A stretch of 64,000 bases of DNA, taken from positions 2,480,001 through 2,544,000 of the forward strand of contig NZ_VFMR01000001.1 in assembly GCF_006715145.1 (NCBI RefSeq), written 5' to 3'. A model generated the notes under the pieces. The model had not been told where the DNA came from. It saw only the letters and a program-made list of their open reading frames with translations, and ran no database searches. This document shows, in pieces, positions 1 to 8,160 of this stretch. This stretch comes from Microbacterium sp. SLBN-146. Lineage in GTDB: Bacteria; Actinomycetota; Actinomycetes; Actinomycetales; Microbacteriaceae. A program made the translations under genes and the position numbers. Every line of letters starts with the position of its first letter. The first letter of the stretch is position 1.

Positions 1-2
1 CG

Positions 3-560
3 CGGGGGCTTCGGGATGCCACAGCCGCAGCAGTCCTGTCGGCGAACTACATCGCCGCGCGGCTCCGCGATCACTATCCCGTGCTGTACACGGGCGATGG
101 CGGACTCGTCGCGCACGAGTGCATCCTCGACCTGAGGCCCCTGCGTGAGGCGACGGGTGTGACCGTCGACGACGTCGCGAAGCGCCTCATCGACTACGGG
201 TTCCACGCTCCGACGATGTCGTTCCCCGTCGCGGGGACGCTCATGGTCGAGCCGACCGAATCCGAGGACCTCGGCGAGATCGAGCGCTTCATCGAGGCGA
301 TGATCGCGATCAAGGCCGAAGCGGATGCCGTCGCGGCGGGCGAATGGCCCCAGGGCGACAACCCGCTCGTCAACGCGCCGCACACGGCCTCGTCGGTCAT
401 CGAGGGGGAGTGGGAGCATCCCTATTCCCGATCGACGGCTGTGTACCCCGTGCACGCTCTCGTCCGGACGAAGTACTGGCCTCCCGTGCGGCGCATCGAC
501 CAGGCGTACGGCGACCGCAACCTCGTGTGCGCCTGCCCGCCCATCGAGGCCTTCGCCTGA
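3..560 (+). CDS. gcvP: Glycine dehydrogenase (decarboxylating), C-terminal part
   Basis: This is the last ~186 residues of the P protein of the glycine cleavage system, which decarboxylates glycine using PLP and passes the aminomethyl group to the H protein. The gene is cut by the window edge, so the start and the PLP lysine are not visible. The conserved C-terminus is clear: an SANYIAARL stretch at the left edge, [10 protein letters not shown], a [11 protein letters not shown] block, VEPTESE, and the terminal [20 protein letters not shown]. The frame is open from the edge to a TGA at 558-560. The other gcv genes would be expected upstream, outside the window. The identification is by recognised family motifs and is confident. 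Confidence 0.95.
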   Translation, partial: RGLRDATAAAVLSANYIAARLRDHYPVLYTGDGGLVAHECILDLRPLREATGVTVDDVAKRLIDYGFHAPTMSFPVAGTLMVEPTESEDLGEIERFIEAMIAIKAEADAVAAGEWPQGDNPLVNAPHTASSVIEGEWEHPYSRSTAVYPVHALVRTKYWPPVRRIDQAYGDRNLVCACPPIEAFA

Positions 561-635
561 CCCGGTGACGGGTGCCGTTCCGCGGCATCCGTCACCGTCC
601 TGTCGTTCCGCGCCCGCCGCGCCTGCGCTCGGGCC

Positions 636-972
636 GCCGAGACTGCATCTCGCGGCCGAGACCGCGGTCGCAGGGTGCTGTCTCGGCGCGGCGGTGCAGT
701 CTCGCGGTCGAGGGCGTTGTACGCGACGGACGCCCGCGCCCGCGCGGCACCTGTCCGTGGCATCCCCAGCCGAGACTGCATCTCGCGGCCGAGACTGCGG
801 TCGCAGGGTGCTGTCTCGGCGCGGCGGTGCAGTCTCGCTCCGAGGGCGTTGTACGCGACGGACGCCCGCGCCCGCGCGGCACCTCTCCGTGGCATCCCCA
901 GCCGAGACTGCATCTCGCGGCCGAGACTGCGGTCGCAGGGTGCTGTCTCGGGGTGGCGGTGCAGTCTCGCGG
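636..972. repeat. Tandem array of a ~132-nt unit carrying the CGAGACTGCA palindrome
   Basis: Three copies begin at 636, 769 and 901, giving periods of 133 and 132 nt; the third copy is partial. Each unit opens with CGAGACTGCA (638, 771, 903) and closes its core with the reverse complement TGCAGTCTCG (695, 828, 960). A second inverted pair (CCGAGAC...GTCTCGG) lies inside. A shared spacer with TTGTACGCGACGGACGCCCG follows copies one and two. Units one and two are nearly identical, which points to recent duplication. The whole 561-1024 gap is occupied by this array and no gene is supported in it. Open frames here on both strands are by-products of the repeat. Confidence 0.9.
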
Positions 973-1024
973 CGCAGGAGGTGTGTCGAGCGCCGGTGGG
1001 GTGGGGAGGGCTACCCGGGCGAGG

Positions 1025-1981
1025 TCAGCGTGGGCCCAGGAGGCGCCGCATCGACAAGAGCGCGGCGGTGTCCTCGCGGGAGACGAGCGGCAGCCCGTGG
1101 GCGAGGAGGCGGTTGCGGAGAGGCGCGAAAGTCGTCGCCTCGAGCCAGCCCCAGTGGGTCACCGCGCGGACATGGGTTTCGAGACGGATGTCACGCTCGC
1201 GGCGTGCCCGCAAGGCCCGCGCGGGATCGCCGAACGAACCGTCGTACTTGATGTCGCCGTCGGCCTCGCCGAGCAGCGACCAGTCCGGCCACCAGAAGTC
1301 GCCGCGATCATCCGCCTCCGGCCCCCGTGAGAACTCCTTCTGCAATTCGGGAGCTGGAAACCCGAGCCACCTGATGGCGATGCGGCTCACCGATTCAAGT
1401 GGCGACTCCGCCGAGCCGTCGGCCGAACTCAGCGGATCGCGCGCGCGGTCACGGCCGCGACTACTCACCCGTAGCTCATTCACGCCCGCGAGAAGGCCTG
1501 CCGTCAGGCTCGGGTCAGTCCGGAGCGCAGCGTCAGCGACCGCAAGTGCGACCGCCGGATGCCGGTGGCGCGCCACGTCCACGGCAGTGTCCGCCGGCGA
1601 AGTGACGCCAACGGTCTCGAGCTCGATGAGATGTCGGTCACCGGACCCTGAGTGCATTCGCACACCGGCGACGTCTCGCGCGGTGGAGTTCGGACCACCG
1701 AGGACATGAACGGTCGTCGGATCGCGGAACACCGGCAGTCCGAGCAGCGCGCAGGCCGACTCGAGGCAGAACACCGCATCGGGCCTCTGCATCGCAACAG
1801 CGTGGACCCTCGCCAGATAGCGTTCCCATCCGCGCAGCGCCGACCACTCCGTGGCATCCGCATAGATGCCCTCGCGAACTCGGATGAGCTCGCCTCGCGC
1901 GACCCCGCGCACCGGATGGCTCAGTCCGGCCGCGTGGTGAAGGGCCAGCGGTGCTCGCGCAAGGGTGGGAATGGTCGCCAT
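1025..1981 (-). CDS. AbiEi-like / DUF559-type (VSR-fold) protein, function unknown
   Basis: A 318-residue protein. The N-terminal ~60 residues (start MATIPTLARAP) look like the winged-helix segment of AbiEi-type antitoxin-like proteins, with an RGELIRVREGIYAD strand typical of that group. The C-terminal half has a VSR/DUF559-like nuclease-fold pattern: SPLESVSR, then GDFWWPDW, then GEADGDIKYDG, then a late HWGWLEAT. Such proteins are frequent singletons in Microbacteriaceae, and nuclease activity has not been shown to my knowledge. I chose the ATG at 1981 because GAGG lies ~11 nt upstream and because the longer frame (to 2137) would translate the palindromic repeat. No cognate AbiEii toxin lies next to it. 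The gene sits between two repeat arrays. Confidence 0.6.
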   Translation of the reverse strand: MATIPTLARAPLALHHAAGLSHPVRGVARGELIRVREGIYADATEWSALRGWERYLARVHAVAMQRPDAVFCLESACALLGLPVFRDPTTVHVLGGPNSTARDVAGVRMHSGSGDRHLIELETVGVTSPADTAVDVARHRHPAVALAVADAALRTDPSLTAGLLAGVNELRVSSRGRDRARDPLSSADGSAESPLESVSRIAIRWLGFPAPELQKEFSRGPEADDRGDFWWPDWSLLGEADGDIKYDGSFGDPARALRARRERDIRLETHVRAVTHWGWLEATTFAPLRNRLLAHGLPLVSREDTAALLSMRRLLGPR

Positions 1982-2107
1982 CAGGAGATCCTCGCGCTCG
2001 CTTCCCTTCGCGCTGACGGGCCCGCCGAAATCTGGGGAGGACATCCCCACAGAGCCGGCTGTGGAGGAGTCAGCGTCGCACCCTCGCCGCGGCGCCGCCC
2101 GCGACGC

Positions 2108-2174
2108 CGAGACTGCATCATCCGGCCGACACTGCACGTTCCGGCCGCAGTCTCGGCCGGGGGATGCAGTCTCG
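2108..2174. repeat. Single copy of the CGAGACTGCA palindrome
   Basis: CGAGACTGCA at 2108-2117 pairs with TGCAGTCTCG at 2165-2174. The interior contains a diverged CCGACACTGCA and a GCAGTCTCGG, so the nested two-hairpin plan of the 636-972 array is kept with different spacer sequence. It lies just upstream of the AbiEi-like gene on the minus strand. Confidence 0.85.
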
Positions 2175-2246
2175 CGGACAGTGGTCTCGCGGGCAAGGGG
2201 TCTCGCGGACAGGGGCCTCGCGGGCTGGGAGTTCCGCGGACAGCGG
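2169..2246. repeat. Five degenerate 15/16-nt tandem units (GTCTCGCGGRC...)
   Basis: Units begin at 2169, 2184, 2200, 2215 and 2231 and share the core TCTCGCGGRC, degenerating to TTCCGCGGAC in the last. The first unit overlaps the end of the palindromic repeat, so the array looks like an expansion of its right arm. The remainder of the 1982-2293 gap has no supported gene. Confidence 0.75.
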
Positions 2247-2293
2247 CGACGCGGCCGTGGCGGCGCGGCCCCACGATCGCGTCAGGGCGCGGG

Positions 2294-3145
2294 TCAGGGC
2301 GTGGGGGAGCCGCTCGGTGTCGGGGAGACGCTCGGAGTGGGGACCGGCCCGAAGAGGCCCGGCCACAGCGCCACGGCGAGCGGGTAGCCCACGAAGGCGA
2401 CGATGTCGATGACGGTGTGGGCGATCACGAGGGGCATGACGCGGCCCCAGCGCCGGTAGCACCAGCCGAACACGACGCCCATCGCGAAGTTGCCGACGAT
2501 CGCACCGAATCCCTGGTACGCGTGGTAGGCCGCACGCAACGCGGCGGTGGACAGGATGATCGTCCACCATCCCCACCCGAGGCGACGCAGGCGATCGAAG
2601 AGGTACCCGACGAAGATGACCTCCTCCGTGAGGCCCGCGCGAAGAGCGGCGAGCACGAGGAGCGGCACCGTCCACCACGCCGCGCCGAGCGGCGATGCCT
2701 GGACCTGCACCGTGATGCCGAGGGCGCGGCCGGCCGCGTACAGGGCGAGCCCCGGAACGCCGATGAGGGCTGCCAACAGGATGCCGCGGCCCACGTCGCC
2801 TCCGAAGCGACGGAAGTCCAGCCCGATCCGGCGCAGGGCGCTCACCCCGGGTTCCCAGAGCAGGAACACGACGAGGGCGACGAGGGCGAGGCCGAAGAAG
2901 ATCGACAGGAGCTGGTAGAGGACGTCCCAGAACGCCGCGCTGTCGCGTGACGGGTTCAACTGCGTCTGCTGATCGCCGATCGGAGTCGGGCGCAGGAGCG
3001 CGCGCACGAGCGACAGGACGGAGTAGAGCGCCGACTGTCCGACGGTCACCGCGAGAACGAGACCGATCTCCCAGCGTGTGCGCGATCGGGCGTATCCGCT
3101 TCCACGCTCGAGGAGGGGCAGATCCAGGGCCGGATTCACGCGCAT
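2294..3145 (-). CDS. CPBP-family intramembrane metalloprotease-like protein
   Basis: A 283-residue multi-pass membrane protein of the CPBP/Abi group (prenyl-protease fold). Motif 1 is LTEEVIFVGYLF near residue 173, giving the two glutamates but a valine where the usual EExxxR has arginine. Motif 2 is the AAYHAYQG histidine, and motif 4 is IAHTVID with the final histidine and aspartate. There are about seven hydrophobic segments. The C-terminus is a Pro/Ser/Thr tail after the last segment. It is divergent from the peptide-transporter lipoprotein gene across a 156-bp intergenic region. Substrate unknown; the missing arginine leaves activity uncertain. Confidence 0.8.
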   Translation of the reverse strand: MRVNPALDLPLLERGSGYARSRTRWEIGLVLAVTVGQSALYSVLSLVRALLRPTPIGDQQTQLNPSRDSAAFWDVLYQLLSIFFGLALVALVVFLLWEPGVSALRRIGLDFRRFGGDVGRGILLAALIGVPGLALYAAGRALGITVQVQASPLGAAWWTVPLLVLAALRAGLTEEVIFVGYLFDRLRRLGWGWWTIILSTAALRAAYHAYQGFGAIVGNFAMGVVFGWCYRRWGRVMPLVIAHTVIDIVAFVGYPLAVALWPGLFGPVPTPSVSPTPSGSPTP

Positions 3146-3301
3146 CTTGTCAGAATGTCACAAGCTCGTCGCGCTGAGTTAAGGATCTGTAACGGTTTGC
3201 CCCACACGTTTTGCCCAGTTCCCCGAGCATGCTTATGGTTTCCCCTATCCGTGTCCGGTGCTGTCTCAGGCCGGGCACATCACCCTTGCACAGGAGGAAA
3301 T

Positions 3302-5164
3302 GTGAAGATCGCGCGTCTTGCGGCGGGCGTGGGCATCGTGGCGGCAGGAGCACTCGTGCTCGCCGGCTGCGGCAACCCATACCAGTCCGAAGTCGTCGAA
3401 GGCACGGAGATCACGGTTGCGTACAACTCGGGATTCTTCCACTTCAACGACGACAGCTCGGCCGGAAACAACACGGCCAACGGCAACGTCAAGTACATGA
3501 CGGACACCAGCTTCGGGTACTACGACAACACCCCGGAGTATGTCCACCGCACCGACTTCGGCACCTACGAGAAGACCAGCGATGACCCGCTGACCGTCGA
3601 GTACGAGATCACCGCCGACGCCGTGTGGTCCGATGGTGTCCCGATCGACGAGGCCGACCTGCTCCTCCAGTGGGCAGCCATGTCCGGCAACGTCGACGAG
3701 GCGTTCTCGCCTGCCGCGACCACCGGCTACAACCTCATCACCGAGACGCCGGCCACCGACGACAAGAAGATCACCCTCGTCTACGACGAGCCCTACGTCG
3801 ACTGGGAGCTCGTGAGCCCCCTCGGCGTCTCGGCCCACGGCACGTACGCGCTCGCCTTCCCGGACGAGTACAGCGACGTCCAGGCTGCGTACGACACGTG
3901 GAAGGACTCGGGCGAGGAAGGCGACTTCACCGCTTACAGCGACGCCGCCAAGGCATTCGCCGAGGACGCGAAGCAGAAGGTCGTCGACGCCATCACCGAC
4001 GGTGACACCGAGGTGCTCGCTGCCCTCGGCGACGCGTGGAGCAACGCCTACGGCTACACCACCCTCCCGGACAGCCCCGCCGCTGCCCTGACGAGCGGCC
4101 CGTACATCGTTGACGACATCGTCGAGGATCAGTACATCACCATCGCGAACAACCCCCTCTACACGTGGGGTCCGTCGCCGAAGTTCGAGAAGATCACGGT
4201 CCGCACGATCGCGGACTCGACGACCGCCCTCCAGGCTCTGGAGTCGGGCGAGCTCGACATCTGGACCGGCCAGCCGACGTCGGACATCCTCGAGGTGGCC
4301 AACGGCATCGACACGGCCGACGTGCAGACGGGCGTCCAGGCGTCGCACGAGCACATCGACCTGACGGTCAACAACGGCGGTCCCTTCGACCCCGCCACCT
4401 ACGGCGGAGACGAAGAGAAGGCGCTCAAGGTTCGCCAGGCGTTCCTGATGACGGTGCCGCGTGAAGAGATCGTCGACAAGATCATCAAGCCGCTCAACCC
4501 CGAGGCGACCGTCCGCAACACGAACCTCGTTTCGCAGGCCGACACGGCGCGCTACGACGAACTCGTCGCGGCGAACGGCTCGGACGCGTACGCCGAGGTC
4601 GACATCGAGGGTGCCAAGGCGCTTCTCGCGGAGGCCGGAGTGACGACGCCCATCGAGGTCGGCTTCTGGTACCCCGAGGGCAACGTCCGCCGTGGTCAGC
4701 AGTACGAGCTCATCGCCTCGTCCGCTGCTCTCGCGGGCTTCCAACTCGTCGACGAGGCAGAGCCCGACTGGGTCTTCACCGACCCGTCGGCCGAGCCGAT
4801 CAACCCGCACGACGCGACCCTGTTCGCGTGGTCGCAGACCTCGACCGCCATCGGTGGATCCGACCAGATCTACGCGTGCTACGACGACCCGATGGCCAAG
4901 GGTGGAAACTACAACGGCTACTGCGACGAAGAGGTGTCCGACGCACTCGCGACACTGAACGTGACGGCAGACGAGGCGACGCAGACCGAGCTGCTCGTCA
5001 CGGCCGAGACCGGAATCTGGTCGGACGCGGTCACGCTTCCGATCTTCCAGTTCCCGGGTCTCCTGGTGTCGAGTGACAAGGTCACCGGTGTGGAGATCAT
5101 GCCGCTGAGCCCGGACTACTTCTGGAACTTCTGGGAGTGGGCCCCCGCCGACGCCGGCGAGTGA
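3302..5164 (+). CDS. Peptide/oligopeptide ABC transporter substrate-binding lipoprotein (family 5)
   Basis: A 620-residue extracytoplasmic solute-binding protein of the DppA/OppA family, the receptor for the ABC system encoded downstream. The GTG at 3302 is preceded by a strong AGGAGG at 3292-3297. It starts a lipoprotein signal peptide (VKIARLAAG, hydrophobic core, LVLAGC lipobox with Cys at residue 23). An in-frame extension upstream has no RBS and would destroy the signal peptide. Family 5 features include LTVEYEITADAVWSDG near the N-terminus, DSTTALQALESGELDIW, and a KVRQAFLMTVPREEIV helix. It probably binds peptides, but the ligand cannot be read from sequence. Two hairpins separate it from the first permease gene. 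Confidence 0.92.
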   Translation: MKIARLAAGVGIVAAGALVLAGCGNPYQSEVVEGTEITVAYNSGFFHFNDDSSAGNNTANGNVKYMTDTSFGYYDNTPEYVHRTDFGTYEKTSDDPLTVEYEITADAVWSDGVPIDEADLLLQWAAMSGNVDEAFSPAATTGYNLITETPATDDKKITLVYDEPYVDWELVSPLGVSAHGTYALAFPDEYSDVQAAYDTWKDSGEEGDFTAYSDAAKAFAEDAKQKVVDAITDGDTEVLAALGDAWSNAYGYTTLPDSPAAALTSGPYIVDDIVEDQYITIANNPLYTWGPSPKFEKITVRTIADSTTALQALESGELDIWTGQPTSDILEVANGIDTADVQTGVQASHEHIDLTVNNGGPFDPATYGGDEEKALKVRQAFLMTVPREEIVDKIIKPLNPEATVRNTNLVSQADTARYDELVAANGSDAYAEVDIEGAKALLAEAGVTTPIEVGFWYPEGNVRRGQQYELIASSAALAGFQLVDEAEPDWVFTDPSAEPINPHDATLFAWSQTSTAIGGSDQIYACYDDPMAKGGNYNGYCDEEVSDALATLNVTADEATQTELLVTAETGIWSDAVTLPIFQFPGLLVSSDKVTGVEIMPLSPDYFWNFWEWAPADAGE

Positions 5165-5171
5165 TCCTGTC

Positions 5172-5204
5172 GTCCGGGTGAGCGGTCCTGCCGTTCACCC
5201 GGAC
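5172..5204 (+). terminator. Hairpin after the binding-protein gene
   Basis: GTCCGGGTGA (5172-5181) pairs with TCACCCGGAC (5195-5204), a 10-bp perfect stem with a 13-nt loop, 7 nt after the stop codon. No T-tract follows. It is a partial terminator or an mRNA 3'-end stabiliser. Confidence 0.6.
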
Positions 5205-5215
5205 AGACACGACCG

Positions 5216-5258
5216 ATGACTGTGGGTGCCGAGGCGAACCCTCGGCACCCACAGTCAT
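5216..5258 (+). terminator. Perfect 19-bp hairpin between binding protein and permease
   Basis: The left arm 5216-5234 (ATGACTGTGGGTGCCGAGG) and right arm 5240-5258 are perfectly complementary with loop CGAAC. No T-tract follows. Its position between a binding-protein gene and its permeases fits the arrangement that keeps binding protein in excess, by partial termination or by blocking 3' exonucleases. Nothing else is recognised in 5165-5378. Confidence 0.75.
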
Positions 5259-5378
5259 GTCCGGCGGTGCTTCGTACGCACGATTCCGCCGACCGCGTAG
5301 TAGTTTTGGGCGCAGTCCGATCGAGTCCCCACAGGGACGCCGCGGACTGACTTCGGCCCCATATCCGAGAGGGCTCAC

Positions 5379-6914
5379 GTGCTGACCTTCATCCTGCGAC
5401 GACTGGGTGCGACGATCCTCGTCCTCCTCGTCGCATCCTTCATCGTCTACAACCTCACAGCGATCACCGCCGATCCGCTGCGAGAGCTCCGCGCAAGCAA
5501 CTCGCCCAACCGCGAGGAGCAGATCGCCAATCGGATCGAGCTGCTCAATCTCGATCTGCCGCCCATCGTGCGGTATTTCTCGTGGCTCGGCGGGGCAGCG
5601 AAATGCGTCATCCTGCAGTGCGACCTCGGCATCGCCTTCTCGCGAAGCAACCAGCAAGTCACCGACGCGGTGGGCAACGCCGCCGGCTCCACCATCCAGC
5701 TCGTGACAGCCGCGACGATCATCGCCATCATCTTCGGGCTCACGATCGGCATCCTCACGGCTCTCCGCCAGTACAGCGGCTTCGACTACACGGTCACTTT
5801 CCTGACCTTCGTCGTCTACTCCCTCCCGATCTTCTGGGTCGCCGTTCTTCTCAAGGAGTTCGGCGCCATCCGCCTCAACGCCTTCCTGTCCGATCCGGAA
5901 GTCACGGTCTGGGCGATCCTGCTCACGGGACTCATCTCCGGCATCATCTTCATGAGCGTCCTCGGCGGAAGCTGGAAGCGCCGCCTCATCACGTTCGGCG
6001 GCGCGTTCATCGCCGCCGGCGGACTTCTCTGGTTCCTCGGCATCACGGGATGGTTCGCGCGTCCTCAGATCGGCATTGCCGGCATCATCATCACGGGCAT
6101 CGGCGCGGCGATCGGTATCACCGCGCTGTCGACGGGCCTCGCGAACCGGCGCGCCCTCTACTCGTCGCTCATCGTCGTTGGAATCTGGGGCGCCCTCTGG
6201 TATCCGCTGCAGTTCCTCTTCCTCTACGTCCCCACCGGGTGGATGCTGTTCTTCCTCGGCATCGCCGCGATCGGACTGGGCATTCTCGTCGGCGTGGTCG
6301 TGGGCGGCGACGGCAAGCGGGAAGCGGCGAGGACTGCGGCCGTCGTCAGCTTCATCACGTTCTTCGTCGTCGTCGTCGACCGAGTCCTGCTGGTCTACCC
6401 CGACTATGTCGACCGCATTCCGCAGTCGGGCGTCATCGCGACGATCGGATCGAGTACACCTGGTCTGCGCGGAGACATGTGGTTCCAGATCCTCGACGGA
6501 TTCGCCCACCTCATCCTCCCGACCATCGCCCTGGCGGTCGTGTCGATCGCCGCCTACACGCGGTACGCGCGCTCGAGCCTGCTCGAGGTCATGAACCAGG
6601 ACTACGTGCGCACGGCTCGTGCGAAGGGGCTCACGGAGCGCACCGTCGTCGTCCGCCACGCGATGCGGAATGCGCTCATCCCGATCGCGACCATCATCGC
6701 CTTCGACATCGGCGCTCTCATCGGCGGTGCCGTCATCACCGAGACGATCTTCGCCTGGAAGGGGATGGGCGCGCTCTTCGTGGACGGTCTCAACGCGGGC
6801 GACGTGAATCTCGTGATGGGCTTCTTCGTCGTCACCGGCGTCCTCGCCGTCATCTTCAACCTCATCGCGGACCTCTTGTACTCCGCACTCGACCCACGGA
6901 TCCGGGTGAGCTGA
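5379..6914 (+). CDS. Peptide ABC transporter permease (DppB/OppB type), enlarged
   Basis: A 511-residue membrane protein. The N-terminus (LTFILRRLGATILVLLVASFIVYNL) and the C-terminal ~170 residues are a normal DppB. This includes the EAA loop ARSSLLEVMNQDYVRTARAKGL and the VITETIFAWKGMGALF segment. Between them, roughly residues 165-345, is an insert with about five or six extra hydrophobic segments that a ~310-residue DppB lacks. The GTG start at 5379 lies after GAGAGGG. The next permease gene starts 1 nt after its stop, so the two are translationally linked. It forms the channel with the 6916 product. Confidence 0.9.
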   Translation: MLTFILRRLGATILVLLVASFIVYNLTAITADPLRELRASNSPNREEQIANRIELLNLDLPPIVRYFSWLGGAAKCVILQCDLGIAFSRSNQQVTDAVGNAAGSTIQLVTAATIIAIIFGLTIGILTALRQYSGFDYTVTFLTFVVYSLPIFWVAVLLKEFGAIRLNAFLSDPEVTVWAILLTGLISGIIFMSVLGGSWKRRLITFGGAFIAAGGLLWFLGITGWFARPQIGIAGIIITGIGAAIGITALSTGLANRRALYSSLIVVGIWGALWYPLQFLFLYVPTGWMLFFLGIAAIGLGILVGVVVGGDGKREAARTAAVVSFITFFVVVVDRVLLVYPDYVDRIPQSGVIATIGSSTPGLRGDMWFQILDGFAHLILPTIALAVVSIAAYTRYARSSLLEVMNQDYVRTARAKGLTERTVVVRHAMRNALIPIATIIAFDIGALIGGAVITETIFAWKGMGALFVDGLNAGDVNLVMGFFVVTGVLAVIFNLIADLLYSALDPRIRVS

Positions 6915-6915
6915 C

Positions 6916-8160
6916 ATGTCGACCACGATTCCTACCGGAGCCCCGCAGGACCGCGGGAGCGAACAGTCCATCGAGCAGAAGGCCGTCGCAGGCCTCAGCC
7001 AGGGCGCCCTCGTCCGCCGACGATTCTTCCGTCATGGCGGCGCCATGGCAGCCCTCGTCGTCCTCGTCCTCGTCATCCTGCTGGCCTTCACCTCCGTCGG
7101 CACCGTTATCGGCGGGACAGGAACGCTCGAAGCCGGTCCCGGCGGGGAGCTCCAGATCAACGGCTTCCGCATTCCTGGTTGGTGGCCGCTCGACTGGTTC
7201 ACGCAGTACCCCGTCGTCAACGGGGGAGCGCCGACTCTGTCGCTGTGGCCGCTGAGCCTCGGCGAGCACCCGTTCGGTCAAGACACGCTGGGCAAGGACA
7301 TCTTCGCCCAGGTCATGCGTGGAACGCAGCAGTCGCTGACGGTCATGTTCCTCGTCGGCATCGTGTCGCTCGTGATCGGCGTCCTCCTGGGATCCCTCTC
7401 CGGTTTCTACCGCGGCTGGGTCGACTCGCTCGTCATGCGCTTCACCGACGTCATCATCATCATCCCGATCATCGTCATCGGCTCGATCCTCGGACGGCTC
7501 TTCGGTGGCAATGCGATCGTCTTCGGTCTCTTCCTCGGCATCCTGAGCTGGACCGGTCTTGCGCGACTCGTGCGCGGCGATTTCCTCGCTCTTCGCGAGC
7601 GCGAGTTCGTCGATGCCGCCCGCGTCGCGGGCGCGAGCAATGCCCGGATCATCTTCCGGCACATCCTTCCGAACGCCGTCGGCGTCATCATCGTCAACAC
7701 GACGCTCCTGATGAGTGCCGCCGTGCTGATCGAGGCGGCGCTCAGCTTCCTCGGCTTCGGAATCACGTACCCGGACGTCTCACTGGGTCAGATCATCAGC
7801 GAGTATCGCGAGGCGTTCCGCACGCGACCGTGGCTCTTCTGGTGGCCGGGTCTGTTCATCGTGATCCTCGCGCTATGCATCAACTTCATCGGCGATGGGC
7901 TCCGCGACGCCTTCGATCCACGCCAGCAGGGCAAGGTCAGCCGACGCAAGGCTTCGCGCGCGATCGCCGCCATCCCCTCAGTCCAGGCCGTGCAGATGGT
8001 CGAAGGTCCGACATCGAGCGACGATGACGACGTCTATATGGACGGGTTCAGCAGGTTCCCCGAACCCGAACCGAGGGTCGATCCCGTCGAGCGGCCCGGC
8101 ACGGGGCCGGATGGCGATGCGGATGCCAGCGGGCCGGGGTCGAAGGACGGTCAGCCGTGA
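6916..8160 (+). CDS. Peptide ABC transporter permease (DppC/OppC type)
   Basis: A 414-residue permease, the partner of the 5379 gene product. The core is typical: an EHPFGQDTLGKDIFAQV motif after the first periplasmic segment, an EAA loop (LREREFVDAARVAGASNARI) and the FLGFGITYPDVSLGQ C-terminal block. Before the core is an extended external segment between the first TM (about 38-60) and the HPFGQD motif. After the last TM there is a hydrophilic tail of about 80 residues rich in Asp, Pro and Gly. ATG at 6916 is 1 nt after the previous stop. The 3' end overlaps the convergent gene at 8151 by 10 bp. Confidence 0.9.
   Translation: MSTTIPTGAPQDRGSEQSIEQKAVAGLSQGALVRRRFFRHGGAMAALVVLVLVILLAFTSVGTVIGGTGTLEAGPGGELQINGFRIPGWWPLDWFTQYPVVNGGAPTLSLWPLSLGEHPFGQDTLGKDIFAQVMRGTQQSLTVMFLVGIVSLVIGVLLGSLSGFYRGWVDSLVMRFTDVIIIIPIIVIGSILGRLFGGNAIVFGLFLGILSWTGLARLVRGDFLALREREFVDAARVAGASNARIIFRHILPNAVGVIIVNTTLLMSAAVLIEAALSFLGFGITYPDVSLGQIISEYREAFRTRPWLFWWPGLFIVILALCINFIGDGLRDAFDPRQQGKVSRRKASRAIAAIPSVQAVQMVEGPTSSDDDDVYMDGFSRFPEPEPRVDPVERPGTGPDGDADASGPGSKDGQP

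Noticed and set aside
636..972. Possible CRISPR array
   Set aside because: Only two full units and one partial unit are present. Units are ~132 nt with near-identical 'spacers', and no cas gene is nearby.
325..1709. Long open frames over the repeat array and the antisense of the AbiEi-like gene
   Set aside because: They translate the palindromic repeat, are Arg/Pro-rich, and show no family pattern.
3266..4810. Antisense open frame of 514 codons
   Set aside because: It is a shadow of the binding-protein gene. High GC leaves few stops on the other strand.
5097..6971. Antisense open frame of 624 codons over the permease gene
   Set aside because: It gives an unnatural Asp/Glu/Arg-rich composition and no motifs.
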